Source: Methylomicrobium sp. wino1 (GTDB taxonomy: Bacteria; Pseudomonadota; Gammaproteobacteria; Methylococcales; Methylomonadaceae). Taken from it: a stretch of 64,000 nt of DNA. Position 1 is the stretch's first letter. Every line of letters starts with the position of its first letter. The notes beneath the pieces were generated by a model. That model saw only the letters and a program-made list of their open reading frames with translations. It did not search any database and was not told where the DNA came from. Location: contig NZ_CP024202.1 in assembly GCF_003932755.1 (NCBI RefSeq), positions 3,658,001-3,722,000 on the forward strand, in the 5' to 3' direction. This document shows, piece by piece, positions 56,055 through 64,000 of the stretch. A program made the translations under genes and the position numbers.

Positions 56055-57158
56055 ATGGCCCTCAATACCTATCATTTGATCGACGCATATTGGCGTTTAC
56101 GGAATAACAGGGAAAATATTGTTTTGGCAACGATCATCGAAACCCTGGGTTCGACTTATCAAAAATCCGGCGCCAGAATGCTGATTGCCGACAACGGCGA
56201 ATTAAACGGCCTGTTGGGCGGCGGCTGCTTTGAACGGGATTTGGTCGAACAGGCGTATACGGTTTTCGAAACTGGAAATCCTAAAGCCCTGTTCTACGAT
56301 ATGCGTTCTCCCGACGATGTGGTTTGGGGGTTGGGTTTAGGCTGCAATGGGGCGGTAAGGGTATTGTTGCAATTATTGAAAGCCGACAATGATTTTCACC
56401 CGATGAACCGAATTGTAGAGGTATCCGAAAGTCATACGGCAGGTATTTTGGCGACTATTTATGAATCCAACCATCCCGATTATTCAATCGGCGATTGTTA
56501 TTTTCTGGCTGAATTCGAATTAGACGACCTTAGCCAAAAGAGCAATACTCCCGAATCAATCGCCGAGGCGGCCAAACAAACTTGGATGCAGCACAAAGCC
56601 TGTCTAAAAGACTGCGTGATCGATCGTTGTCCCGTTAAATTGTTTTTTGATGTCATCCGGCCGCCAGCGCAACTACTGGTGCTGGGAGCAGGAGCCGATG
56701 CGCTTCCGGTCGTGCAATTCGCCAAAGCACTCGGTTGGCGTGTCACGATCGTCGATCATCGGCCGAGCTATGTTAAACCCGAACGATTTCCCTCAGTCGA
56801 TGCCTTATTGCATTCGATGCCCGAGGACTTGCAAGAGCGTTTGTCGTTGGATCGATTCGATGCGCTCGTGTTGATGACTCACAGTATCGAATATGATGAA
56901 CGCTATTTAAGAATCATAGCGGCTAGCCGAATCCCTTTCATCGGTTTGCTTGGCCCCGTTCATCGCAGGGATAGACTCCTCGATAGTATAGGTGCGGACG
57001 CACCGAATATTGCCGCTAAGGTATTCGGTCCGGTCGGCTTGGACATCGGCGCCGAGACACCCGAAGAAATTGCATTATCGATTATGGCCGGTATTCACGC
57101 CGCGTTGAAGGGACGAGATGGCGGACAACTCGGTATTAAAGATTGCCATCCCCTATGA
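56055..57158 (+). CDS. XdhC/CoxI family molybdoenzyme maturation protein
   Basis: A 367-residue protein of the XdhC family. The N-terminal part (LATIIETLGSTYQKSGARML, LNGLLGGGCFERDLVE) is the XdhC domain and the C-terminal part is a Rossmann fold (VLGAGADALPVVQFAKALGW). Known members bind the molybdenum cofactor, promote its sulfuration and insert it in xanthine-dehydrogenase-type enzymes. The genes downstream encode such an enzyme and a cofactor cytidylyltransferase, so it should mature that enzyme. The stop overlaps the next start (ATGA at 57155-57158). Confidence 0.88.
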   Translation: MALNTYHLIDAYWRLRNNRENIVLATIIETLGSTYQKSGARMLIADNGELNGLLGGGCFERDLVEQAYTVFETGNPKALFYDMRSPDDVVWGLGLGCNGAVRVLLQLLKADNDFHPMNRIVEVSESHTAGILATIYESNHPDYSIGDCYFLAEFELDDLSQKSNTPESIAEAAKQTWMQHKACLKDCVIDRCPVKLFFDVIRPPAQLLVLGAGADALPVVQFAKALGWRVTIVDHRPSYVKPERFPSVDALLHSMPEDLQERLSLDRFDALVLMTHSIEYDERYLRIIAASRIPFIGLLGPVHRRDRLLDSIGADAPNIAAKVFGPVGLDIGAETPEEIALSIMAGIHAALKGRDGGQLGIKDCHPL

Positions 57159-57763
57159 GTCATGATTTTGAGAATGTATATGCAATAATTTTAGCCGCCG
57201 GCGCATCCCGCCGACTGGGTAGCCCCAAACAACTCCTCGAATGGCGCGGCCGAACCTTACTCGGCAATACAATCGAAAACGCTCGTTCATTACTGAACGA
57301 GCGTGTCATTGTGGTACTGGGAGCCCAAGCGGAAGCGATAAGAGAAACGGTCGATTTCGGCGAGCTTGTCGTAGTTGTTAACCCGGATTGGCCAACGGGT
57401 ATCGCTTCGTCGATTCGCGCCGGCATCGACGCTTTACCGACAAGCGCCGATGGGGTATTAATGTTATTATCCGATCAACCTTTGGTCGGTTACCGAAAAA
57501 TGCAAAACTTGCTGACACAATGGCAAATTGAACCGTCCCTCATCGCCGCAAGTCAGTATCATGATACGGTCGGCATTCCTGCGCTATTTCCGTCGGCTTT
57601 TTTCGGTGCGTTGCGCTCCCTGCGGGGCGACCGGGGCGCGAAGAGCCTGTTATTGCAATTTGAAGAAAAACTTCTGAAAATTCCCTTACCCGAAGCGGAA
57701 CTCGATATCGATACTAGGGAAGATTTCGACTACCTAAGCGGCCATTACGATGCCGGGGAGTGA
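57155..57763 (+). CDS. mocA: MocA-like molybdenum cofactor cytidylyltransferase
   Basis: A 202-residue NTP transferase with the nucleotide-binding start ILAAGASRRLGSPKQLL and the later LLSDQPLV metal-binding motif. It attaches CMP to the molybdenum cofactor, as needed by hydroxylases of the xanthine dehydrogenase/aldehyde oxidase family. The ATG at 57155 overlaps the xdhC stop. Its position between XdhC and the enzyme subunits supports this role over other MobA-like activities. Confidence 0.87.
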   Translation: MSHDFENVYAIILAAGASRRLGSPKQLLEWRGRTLLGNTIENARSLLNERVIVVLGAQAEAIRETVDFGELVVVVNPDWPTGIASSIRAGIDALPTSADGVLMLLSDQPLVGYRKMQNLLTQWQIEPSLIAASQYHDTVGIPALFPSAFFGALRSLRGDRGAKSLLLQFEEKLLKIPLPEAELDIDTREDFDYLSGHYDAGE

Positions 57764-57766
57764 ACG

Positions 57767-58231
57767 ATGACGACCTTGATGATCAACGGTAAGCAATACG
57801 AGTTAGACGCCGAGGACGATATGCCCTTACTGTGGGCTATCCGCGATATCGCCGGTTTAACTGGAACCAAATTCGGTTGCGGTATTGGGATGTGCGGAGC
57901 CTGTTCCATACATCTCGATGGCGAACTGGTTCGATCCTGCATGATTCCGTTCGGTGCGGCCAAAGATAAAGCAATCACGACGATCGAGGGCCTTGCTACC
58001 GAAGAAGGTCTGCATCCGTTGCAACAAGCCTGGATCGATAAAGATGTATCGCAATGCGGATACTGCCAACCCGGCCAGATCATGGCGGCTGCCGCTTTGC
58101 TGCGGGAGAATCCGAATCCGAGCGAAGATGAAATCCGGACGAAAATGACCAACTATTGCCGTTGCGGAACCTATCTGCAAATATTCGAAGCGGTCAAACA
58201 AGCGGCGCAATTTCATGGAGAGCAGTCATGA
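57767..58231 (+). CDS. 2Fe-2S subunit of a molybdenum hydroxylase (IorA-like)
   Basis: A 154-residue electron-transfer subunit with two [2Fe-2S] centres: the plant-type site CGIGMCGACSIH (C43-C51 region) and the second site CGYCQPGQ plus CRCGTY. It resembles isoquinoline 1-oxidoreductase alpha subunit. It starts 3 bases after mocA and overlaps the large subunit (ATGA at 58228-58231). There is no FAD subunit, as in other members of this subgroup. Confidence 0.9.
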   Translation: MTTLMINGKQYELDAEDDMPLLWAIRDIAGLTGTKFGCGIGMCGACSIHLDGELVRSCMIPFGAAKDKAITTIEGLATEEGLHPLQQAWIDKDVSQCGYCQPGQIMAAAALLRENPNPSEDEIRTKMTNYCRCGTYLQIFEAVKQAAQFHGEQS

Positions 58232-60390
58232 GCACTTTATCGAATCTGTCGATGACGCGCCGTCAATTTCTTGGAACCGCCGCGGCCGGCGCCGGCGTAT
58301 TCGTGTTAGGGATATCCTTGCCCGGTTGCGCCAAGGTTGACGAACAAGGCGAAGGCGTAATCAATGCCTTTATCGGAATCGATGAAAATGGTGTCGTGAC
58401 TTTTCAAAATCCTTTCATCGAAATGGGGCAGGGGACCTATACCTCGATTCCGGCCATCATGGCCGAAGAACTGGATGCCGACATGGCGATGCTCAAGGTC
58501 GTGCAGGCGCCGCATGGGCCGGAATACCGCATCATGTTCAACAATACGACGCGTTTTACCGGCGGCAGTTTCAGCGTGCGTTCGTCCTATATGACCATGC
58601 GAAAAGCCGGTGCGACCGCGCGGGCAATGTTGATCAAAGCCGCGGCCGACACTTGGCGCGTACCGCCCGGCGAATGTACGACAGAACCGGGTGTCGTGAT
58701 TCATCGCGAGAGCGGAAAAAAATTGACATACGGCGAATTGGCACCCTTGGCGGCTAAACTGAATATACCCGCAGACGTGCCGTTAAAAGACCATGCTTCT
58801 TTCCGGTTGATCGGTAAACCGGTCAAACGAACCGATAATCGGGTTAAAGCCACTGGAGAAGCCGAATTCGGTATCGATATCAAGGTCGATGGGCTGCTGT
58901 ATGCCGCAGTCAAACAATCGCCGGTATTCGGCGGTTCGGTCCAATCGTACGACCAAGACGCAGTGCTCAAAATGCCAGGCGTCGTTGCGGTCGAGGAGAT
59001 ACCGAACGGTGTTGCCGTGATTGCCGATCAATATTGGCGAGCCAAAAAGGCTTTAGAACAATTACCGGTGACTTTCGATGAAGGCGATAATGCCGATTTC
59101 TCATCGAAGTCGTATTTGGAAAAACTTAAAGCCGCGTTGAACGAATCGGGAGTCAGGGTAGAAAATGTCGGCGATGCTGATAAGGCTTTATCCGAAGCGG
59201 CTAAAACTATCGAAGCGGTCTATCATGCGCCTTTCCTTGCGCACCAAACGATGGAGCCGATGAACTGCACCGCGCTGGTCACGAAGGATCATTGCAAGGT
59301 TTGGGCGCCGAATCAAGGCGCTGATTTCGTCGCCAAGGTCGCAGCCGAAATTACCGGTCTAAAATTGGATACTATCGAAGTAATCACCCCTTTCCTCGGC
59401 GGCGGTTTCGGAAGGCGCTTCATCATGGACTATACGGCGCAGGCGGTAACGCTGGCCAAGAAACATCCGGGCAGGCCGATCAAAGTTATTTGGACGCGCG
59501 AGGAAGACACGCAACACGACCATTACCGCCCGATGACCGCAGCCAAATACCGGGCCGGTTTCGATGCGCAGGGCAATCCGCTCGCGATTCAAATTACGAC
59601 GGCAGGCGAGGGGCCGTCGGGCCGGCTCAATCCTGAATTTCTTGAAGACCCCGCTATCGACGAGAGCATTTTCGAAGGCGGTCCGCATCAACCCTATGGG
59701 ATACCGAATAAGCGCGCCGAACTGGTCAATGTGCCGGTCAAGCCGTTGCCGATCGGCTACTGGCGATCGGTTGGGAATTCGCAGAACGCCTTCTTCAAGG
59801 AGTCGTTCATCGATGAAATGTCCCATGCGGTAAGTGCCGACCCGGTCGAATTTCGCCGTAACTTGTTAACCGAACAACCACGATTCAAAAAAGTGCTCGA
59901 TACCGCCGCCGGCATGGCAAACTGGAAATCCGAAGTTTGGCAAGACGAAAACGGCATCAAACATGCGATGGGCGTCGCCTTGCATGAATCGTTCGGCAGC
60001 ATCGTCGCGCAAGTGGCCGAAGTGGCGCTTGACGATGGCGATATCCGGGTTGTCCGGGTCTGGTGTGCGGTCGATTGCGGTTTCGCGGTGAATCCGGCCA
60101 TTGTTAAAATGCAAATGGAAAGCGGTATTGTTTTCGGCTTGTCGGCAGCGTGGAGCGAGGAAATAACCCTCGAAAAAGGCCGCGTGATGCAAAGCAATTT
60201 TCACGACTATCCGATCTTGCGGCCTGACCAAATGCCCGATGTCGAAGTCGAAATCATCAACAGCGGCGAGCCGCTCGGCGGCATCGGCGAACCCGGCACT
60301 CCGCCGATCGCACCGGCGGTCTGTAATGCCCTTTTTAAACTGACCGGGCAACGAGTAAGGAGCTTGCCTCTTTCGCAATATACTTTTTGA
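58228..60390 (+). CDS. Molybdenum hydroxylase large subunit with Tat signal (IorB-like)
   Basis: A 720-residue molybdopterin-binding subunit. The N-terminus has a twin-arginine signal (MTRRQFLG, then hydrophobic AAAGAGVFVLG), so the holoenzyme should be exported folded to the periplasm. The catalytic part includes FLGGGFGRRF and the C-terminal GEPLGGIGEPGTPP, where the glutamate near GIGEPG is the expected catalytic base. The true substrate (aldehyde, N-heterocycle or other) is unknown. A c-type cytochrome subunit often found with this class is not adjacent. It closes the zur-xdhC-mocA-iorA-iorB run. Confidence 0.9.
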   Translation: MSTLSNLSMTRRQFLGTAAAGAGVFVLGISLPGCAKVDEQGEGVINAFIGIDENGVVTFQNPFIEMGQGTYTSIPAIMAEELDADMAMLKVVQAPHGPEYRIMFNNTTRFTGGSFSVRSSYMTMRKAGATARAMLIKAAADTWRVPPGECTTEPGVVIHRESGKKLTYGELAPLAAKLNIPADVPLKDHASFRLIGKPVKRTDNRVKATGEAEFGIDIKVDGLLYAAVKQSPVFGGSVQSYDQDAVLKMPGVVAVEEIPNGVAVIADQYWRAKKALEQLPVTFDEGDNADFSSKSYLEKLKAALNESGVRVENVGDADKALSEAAKTIEAVYHAPFLAHQTMEPMNCTALVTKDHCKVWAPNQGADFVAKVAAEITGLKLDTIEVITPFLGGGFGRRFIMDYTAQAVTLAKKHPGRPIKVIWTREEDTQHDHYRPMTAAKYRAGFDAQGNPLAIQITTAGEGPSGRLNPEFLEDPAIDESIFEGGPHQPYGIPNKRAELVNVPVKPLPIGYWRSVGNSQNAFFKESFIDEMSHAVSADPVEFRRNLLTEQPRFKKVLDTAAGMANWKSEVWQDENGIKHAMGVALHESFGSIVAQVAEVALDDGDIRVVRVWCAVDCGFAVNPAIVKMQMESGIVFGLSAAWSEEITLEKGRVMQSNFHDYPILRPDQMPDVEVEIINSGEPLGGIGEPGTPPIAPAVCNALFKLTGQRVRSLPLSQYTF

Positions 60391-60817
60391 ACGCCGCAGG
60401 GGGCGTACCCAAAAAGCAAAAACAGGCTCCGATAAAATAGTCGGCGTATCTTGAAGAACGTTCTCCGCATTTTTTTATCGTTCCCACGCCGGAGCGCTCA
60501 TCGTTATACATAAGTCAAAAATAACCCTTTTGCAACCTTAACCAATGAGACCTCGATACCATTTATTGTTACTTAACACTTTCGAGATCGCGATCAGGGG
60601 ATCGCTCCCACAGAGAGCGTCCGCCGCTCTCTGTGGGAGCGACGCCTTCGTCGCGACTATCGAAGCCAGTAACGCTCAAACACCAATAGCCTTTCCGGAC
60701 AACACAACCATTTAGCGCTCGGTCGCTACTTTTTGCACAATTAGATATATTTATACTTATGTATAAAGACGAGCGCTCCGGCGTGGGAACGATAGGGGGG
60801 GCGAATAATTACCTTTA
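60391..60817. repeat. Spacer with 319-bp inverted-repeat element
   Basis: Bases 60476-60515 and 60755-60794 are inverted repeats of about 40 bases with two mismatches (TATCGTTCCCACGCCGGAGC at the outer left). Within lies an 18-bp perfect stem (60602-60619 with 60625-60642, TCGCTCCCACAGAGAGCG). The outer end resembles bases 46715-46744. No gene is seen. Confidence 0.8.
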
Positions 60818-61099
60818 TTATTGAATAACTTCTACTCCTCGCCAGAAAGCGATGTGGTTTTTAATATTTAACGCTTCCGGTTTTGGGTCGGGATAGAACC
60901 ATGCAGCATCGCGATTAATCGCATCATCCACGAAGAGGTCGTAATAGCTTGCTTTACCTTTCCACGCACAAAAGGTGTGCGTATTGCTTTCTCTAAGGAA
61001 TTGGGCTTTAACCGAATCGGCAGGAAAATAATGATTTCCCTCGACTATTACTGTGTCATTGCTTTCGGCAATGATAACTTTGTTCCAGATAGCTTTCAT
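60818..61099 (-). CDS. DUF427 family protein
   Basis: A 93-residue protein of the DUF427 family, which is small and all-beta, with WKGKASYYDL and AWFYPDPKP as the conserved parts. No function is established. It sits 11 bases downstream of egtD on the same strand and so is cotranscribed with the ergothioneine genes; whether it acts in that pathway is unknown. Confidence 0.85.
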   Translation of the reverse strand: MKAIWNKVIIAESNDTVIVEGNHYFPADSVKAQFLRESNTHTFCAWKGKASYYDLFVDDAINRDAAWFYPDPKPEALNIKNHIAFWRGVEVIQ

Positions 61100-61110
61100 G
61101 ATTTTTCTCC

Positions 61111-62100
61111 CTATGGTATTATTTTTTCAGGCTTTGAAACGGCTTCAAGAAAGTAAATACTAAAAAGATGCTGGTCATCAGACCATATTTTGAGCAACTT
61201 AAAGCCGCTGGCATTAGCCAGGGTAATGAATTCATCAGGACTGTATTTGTAGGAATTCTCGGTATGAATGTATTCGCCGTTTATGAAGCGGAAATCTTGG
61301 CCTGAAATACTAACCTGCTGATCTTCGCTACTGACCAGGTGCATTTCAATACGACCTCGCTGATCGTTGTAATAAGCACGATGTTCGAAGCGGTCGAAGT
61401 CAAAGTTACCGTCCAGTTCATTATTGATACGGGTGAGCAGATTGAGATTAAATTCTGCCGTGATGCCGGCAGCATCGTTGTAGGCAGCATTCAAAACGGA
61501 TGGATCCTTTTTGCGATCAAGTCCGACCAGCAAACCACCGCCTTTGCCGGTTAGCCGGTGTATACCGGTCAGAAAATGCTGAACTTCTAGCGGATCAAAA
61601 TTACCCAGACTAGAACCCGGAATGAATACGACGCGCCTCCCATGCGGGATACCATGAGGTAATAGCATCTGTTGAGTAAAATCGAGGCAGGCTGGATAAA
61701 TAGGTAACCAGGGATACTTATGACTTAAACCGCAGGCCGATTGCTTGAGAAACTCACGGGAAATATCCATCGGTACATAGGCGGAAGGAAGCAGACTTTC
61801 CAGCAGTAATTGTACTTTCTCGCAACTACCGCTTCCGGGTTCGATCAATACCGATCCCGGCTCAATCAGACGACCAATTTCATCCGCGTATGTTTGTAAT
61901 AGGTTACGTTCAACATTAGGAATGTAATATTCCGGCTGTTCCAAAATCGCCTCAAACAATTGAGATCCGGTTTCATCATAAAAATACTTGGGAGGAATTT
62001 GTTTCTGTATGCGCGATAGACCTTTAAGCACTGCATCACGAAAGCTTTCCAGTTCGGGTTCGAAATCGTGGAAACTGATTTTTTGGCTTAGTAAATTCAT
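61111..62100 (-). CDS. egtD: Histidine N-alpha-trimethyltransferase EgtD
   Basis: A 329-residue SAM-dependent methyltransferase that makes hercynine from histidine, the first step to ergothioneine. Visible parts are IPPKYFYDETGSQLFEAI, the SAM site LIEPGSGSCEKV, FIPGSSLGNFDP and the later YIHTENSYKYSPDE. Length matches EgtD. The start overlaps the egtB stop (ATGA at 62097-62100), so both are made together. Confidence 0.93.
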   Translation of the reverse strand: MNLLSQKISFHDFEPELESFRDAVLKGLSRIQKQIPPKYFYDETGSQLFEAILEQPEYYIPNVERNLLQTYADEIGRLIEPGSVLIEPGSGSCEKVQLLLESLLPSAYVPMDISREFLKQSACGLSHKYPWLPIYPACLDFTQQMLLPHGIPHGRRVVFIPGSSLGNFDPLEVQHFLTGIHRLTGKGGGLLVGLDRKKDPSVLNAAYNDAAGITAEFNLNLLTRINNELDGNFDFDRFEHRAYYNDQRGRIEMHLVSSEDQQVSISGQDFRFINGEYIHTENSYKYSPDEFITLANASGFKLLKIWSDDQHLFSIYFLEAVSKPEKIIP

Positions 62101-63371
62101 AAGTCGTCCGCTAAACGGATGCCGGCAAATTGCCAGCGATCTTGTGGATAGAAGAAATTACGGTAAGTTGGGCGGATATGATCACCCGGTGTGACACAAG
62201 AACCACCTCGCAATACCCACTGGTTACACATGAATTTACCGTTGTATTCACCCATGCTGCCCTCTAGCGGTTTAAAGCGAGGGTAAGCCAGATAGGGTGA
62301 GGCGGTCCATTCCCATAACGAGCCATAGAATTGACCTTCACCCGTTTGCGGATGAAAAATGCCGCCTTCACTGAAATGGCCTGTTACCGGTATTTCCAGC
62401 AATTTTGTTTCAATTTCAGCTTCCGATGGCAGTCGTTTTCCGGCCCAACGTGCATAAGCATCTGCTTCGTAATAACTGATATGTACGACGGGGGCGGACG
62501 GATTCAGCGTCTCAAGTCCATAAAGGGTGAACTCAAGCCGTAAACCATCCTGGTTTTCCCAATAAAGCGGCGATTTCCATTGGTTGTTCCGGATGTGGCT
62601 CCAGCCATCTGATAACCACAATTCAGCTCTGGAGTAGCCTCCGTCTTCCATGAAGTCGAGAAATTCGCTGTTTGTGATCAGTCGAGAACTTAAACGGTGC
62701 GGTTCCAGCCAAACTTGGTGACAAGGCTTTTCGTTATCAAAGGCAAAGCCACCATTATTATCCGTTCCTATCTCTACCATGCCACTTGGCCTTTGTTCCC
62801 AATCCAAATTTTCGGTTGTTTTAATAGCCGGTTGGGAGCGCTCCAGATAACTGGGTTTTAAGGGATTGCTCCAAAAGTTGTGCTTGATATCCATGAACAT
62901 CAATTCCTGATGCTGCTGTTCGTGGTGTAAGCCCAAGGTTAGACGAAAAGCGGCTTGTCGCCACTGGGATTCGTCGAGGTTATCTATAAAATCTATGATG
63001 CGCTTATCGATTTCAGAACGGTAATGAAACACTTGTTCAATCGTCGGACGTGACAATAAGCCGCGTTTTGCCCGAGCATGCATAGTACCAACCGTTTGAT
63101 AATAGGAATTAAACAAATAACAGTATTGGGGATTGATAGGGCGATATTCCGACTCGAATGCTTCCAATAGAAAGGTTTCAAAGAACCAGGTCACATGAGC
63201 TAAATGCCATTTTGGCGGACTGATCTCAATGCCGCTTTGAATTTGATAATCATCGGCCATCAACGGCGCACAAATTTGAAGACTGATATTGCGGACACGA
63301 ATGTAGTCTGCGATTAATTTTTGCCGCGAAATTTCCGCTGTAGCCTGGTGATTTTTTAATGAGGATGGCAT
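62097..63371 (-). CDS. egtB: Ergothioneine sulfoxide synthase EgtB
   Basis: A 424-residue iron enzyme with an N-terminal DinB-like domain and a C-terminal FGE-sulfatase fold. The iron site HHEQQHQE (HxxxHxE, H150 to E156) and the early histidine in KWHLAHVTWF are intact. It joins hercynine with a thiol donor (cysteine or gamma-glutamyl-cysteine) with O2. The C-terminus shows WEWTASPYL and CVTPGDHIRPTYRNFF. It is the first gene of egtB-egtD-DUF427. The remaining known steps (EgtE lyase, EgtC) are not in the window, as is common outside actinobacteria. Confidence 0.93.
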   Translation of the reverse strand: MPSSLKNHQATAEISRQKLIADYIRVRNISLQICAPLMADDYQIQSGIEISPPKWHLAHVTWFFETFLLEAFESEYRPINPQYCYLFNSYYQTVGTMHARAKRGLLSRPTIEQVFHYRSEIDKRIIDFIDNLDESQWRQAAFRLTLGLHHEQQHQELMFMDIKHNFWSNPLKPSYLERSQPAIKTTENLDWEQRPSGMVEIGTDNNGGFAFDNEKPCHQVWLEPHRLSSRLITNSEFLDFMEDGGYSRAELWLSDGWSHIRNNQWKSPLYWENQDGLRLEFTLYGLETLNPSAPVVHISYYEADAYARWAGKRLPSEAEIETKLLEIPVTGHFSEGGIFHPQTGEGQFYGSLWEWTASPYLAYPRFKPLEGSMGEYNGKFMCNQWVLRGGSCVTPGDHIRPTYRNFFYPQDRWQFAGIRLADDL

Positions 63372-63546
63372 TTGGAATCAGTTAAAAGTTTAAGTAATTG
63401 CAAGCGATATGAACAGAGATATGAACAGACAACAATCAAAGCCTTTACTTCATGAGGTAATGTACTGCTCGATCTTTTTTTGTCAACCAGCAGTGGATGC
63501 GGCAGTATTTAAATTCATAAAGAAAAAGGGGTCAAACCAAGAAAAA

Positions 63547-63587
63547 GGGGTCAGGTTAGATTATTAATCTAACCTGACCCCTTTTTT
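63547..63587. terminator. 35-base near-perfect palindrome with T-tract, bidirectional terminator
   Basis: GGGGTCAGGTTAGATTA (63547-63563) pairs with TAATCTAACCTGACCCC (63565-63581), followed by TTTTTT on the plus strand and, on the minus strand, by TTTTTC. It can end the minus-strand SEC-C gene. A second GGGGTCA lies just upstream (63529-63535), as in a repeat family common in proteobacteria. Confidence 0.75.
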
Positions 63588-63648
63588 GCCTTTTTTGGAT
63601 GCTTCTTGCGAGTAGTTATTGGGTTTAACTTTGTGGGAAAATTCCGTT

Positions 63649-64000
63649 TCAAGACAAGCAGCAATTCTTGAGTTTTTTTCCGCTACCGCACGGACAAGAT
63701 GCGTTGCGGCCGATTTTCGGCCTAGTGGCCGTCTGCCCCAATGTTTTTTGCTCCTCGAATTCGGCTTCGATGTCATCGATGACATGCTGCAAGTTTTCAA
63801 CCGAGAAGGGGAGCATTACGAATAGCCGGGCAAATAGACAGTCATCGGTAGGTTCTATGCCTTCTTCAATGACATTCGCTTTGATCTGTTCGATATTCGG
63901 AAACTTGGAAAAATCGCGGGTGATCAAGACTTCAAACAGGCGAGCGTTTCGTGCGACATCTTCCCAATAAGCGTCTGCATCAGCGGTATCGAAATCATCG
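63649..64000 (-). CDS. SEC-C motif protein, C-terminal part (cut by window edge)
   Basis: The minus-strand frame is open from its stop at 63649 to the last base of the window, so a TTG at 63927 is not the real start. About 116 residues are visible. The end is a SEC-C zinc-binding motif, CPCGSGKKLKNCC, preceded by a Lys/Arg-rich linker; the part before that is helical and acidic (VENLQHVIDDIEAEFEEQ). SEC-C motifs also occur in small unrelated proteins, so the function is unknown. The palindrome at 63547-63587 is its likely terminator. Confidence 0.8.
   Translation of the reverse strand, partial: DDFDTADADAYWEDVARNARLFEVLITRDFSKFPNIEQIKANVIEEGIEPTDDCLFARLFVMLPFSVENLQHVIDDIEAEFEEQKTLGQTATRPKIGRNASCPCGSGKKLKNCCLS

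Noticed and set aside
1..64000. CRISPR arrays, rRNA or tRNA genes
   Set aside because: The repeats seen are dispersed and not evenly spaced, and no conserved RNA gene segments were recognised.

Overview
The window is bacterial chromosome, and the gene content points to a gammaproteobacterium. Support comes from a ribosomal block rpsF-rpsR-DUF2232-rplI, the large NAD-dependent glutamate dehydrogenase, HflD, a Zur repressor and many c-di-GMP and sensor-kinase genes. The moderate GC content, the Na+-type V-ATPase, ergothioneine and ornithine-lipid genes, and repeat-rich spacers would fit a halotolerant methanotroph of the Methylomicrobium/Methylotuvimicrobium kind. No methane-oxidation gene is in the window, so that placement is inference only. 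No tRNA, rRNA or CRISPR array was seen.

Layout. Bases 1-5592 hold a signalling cluster: the end of a histidine kinase, a large hybrid kinase with REC-PAS3-HisKA-HATPase-REC-Hpt layout, and a REC-histidine kinase. Bases 5651-8866 (minus) are a run of EAL/HDOD, rhodanese, HflD and ABC ATPase genes. Bases 9084-12188 are a copper module: CopZ-like chaperone, CopA-type ATPase and a translationally coupled lipoprotein. Bases 13406-18353 carry a degenerate GGDEF/EAL membrane protein, an unknown membrane protein and an active-looking diguanylate cyclase. Bases 18759-26176 are a seven-gene V-type ATPase operon in the order B-D-I-K-E-DUF2764-A. It looks like a circular permutation of the chlamydial/spirochaete type order, and the rotor ring retains Na+-type ligands.

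Bases 27103-31595 have a chemoreceptor with a CxxCH heme motif, a low-molecular-weight phosphatase and a dienelactone-hydrolase-family enzyme. Bases 31777-33886 are the ribosomal block, closed by a clear terminator. Bases 34729-46368 carry an NlpC/P60 lipoprotein, a ChrA transporter, a STAS/RsbW-like pair, the 1564-residue glutamate dehydrogenase, a DUF2459 protein, a Na+/solute symporter and a Mut7-C protein. Bases 46801-49606 are a decayed Tn3-family transposon with nearly intact 37-bp ends and a 5-bp target duplication. Bases 49661-60390 hold a PAS-GGDEF protein, an OlsB/PlsC ornithine-lipid pair, a double-domain PPK2 enzyme (Pap), Zur, and a molybdenum hydroxylase cassette (XdhC, MocA, 2Fe-2S subunit, Tat-exported large subunit). 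Bases 60818-63371 are an egtB-egtD-DUF427 ergothioneine operon. The right edge has part of a SEC-C protein.

The spacers are unusually rich in short dispersed elements. These include a five-copy family with ends like TATACC...TTCGGCA, a nested 65-bp palindrome in four copies, a shared 40-bp module, a 176-bp element with perfect 19-bp ends and 9-bp target duplications, and a 319-bp element with 40-bp ends. Together with the Tn3 relic they are the most striking non-coding structure. The V-ATPase operon is the most striking gene system.
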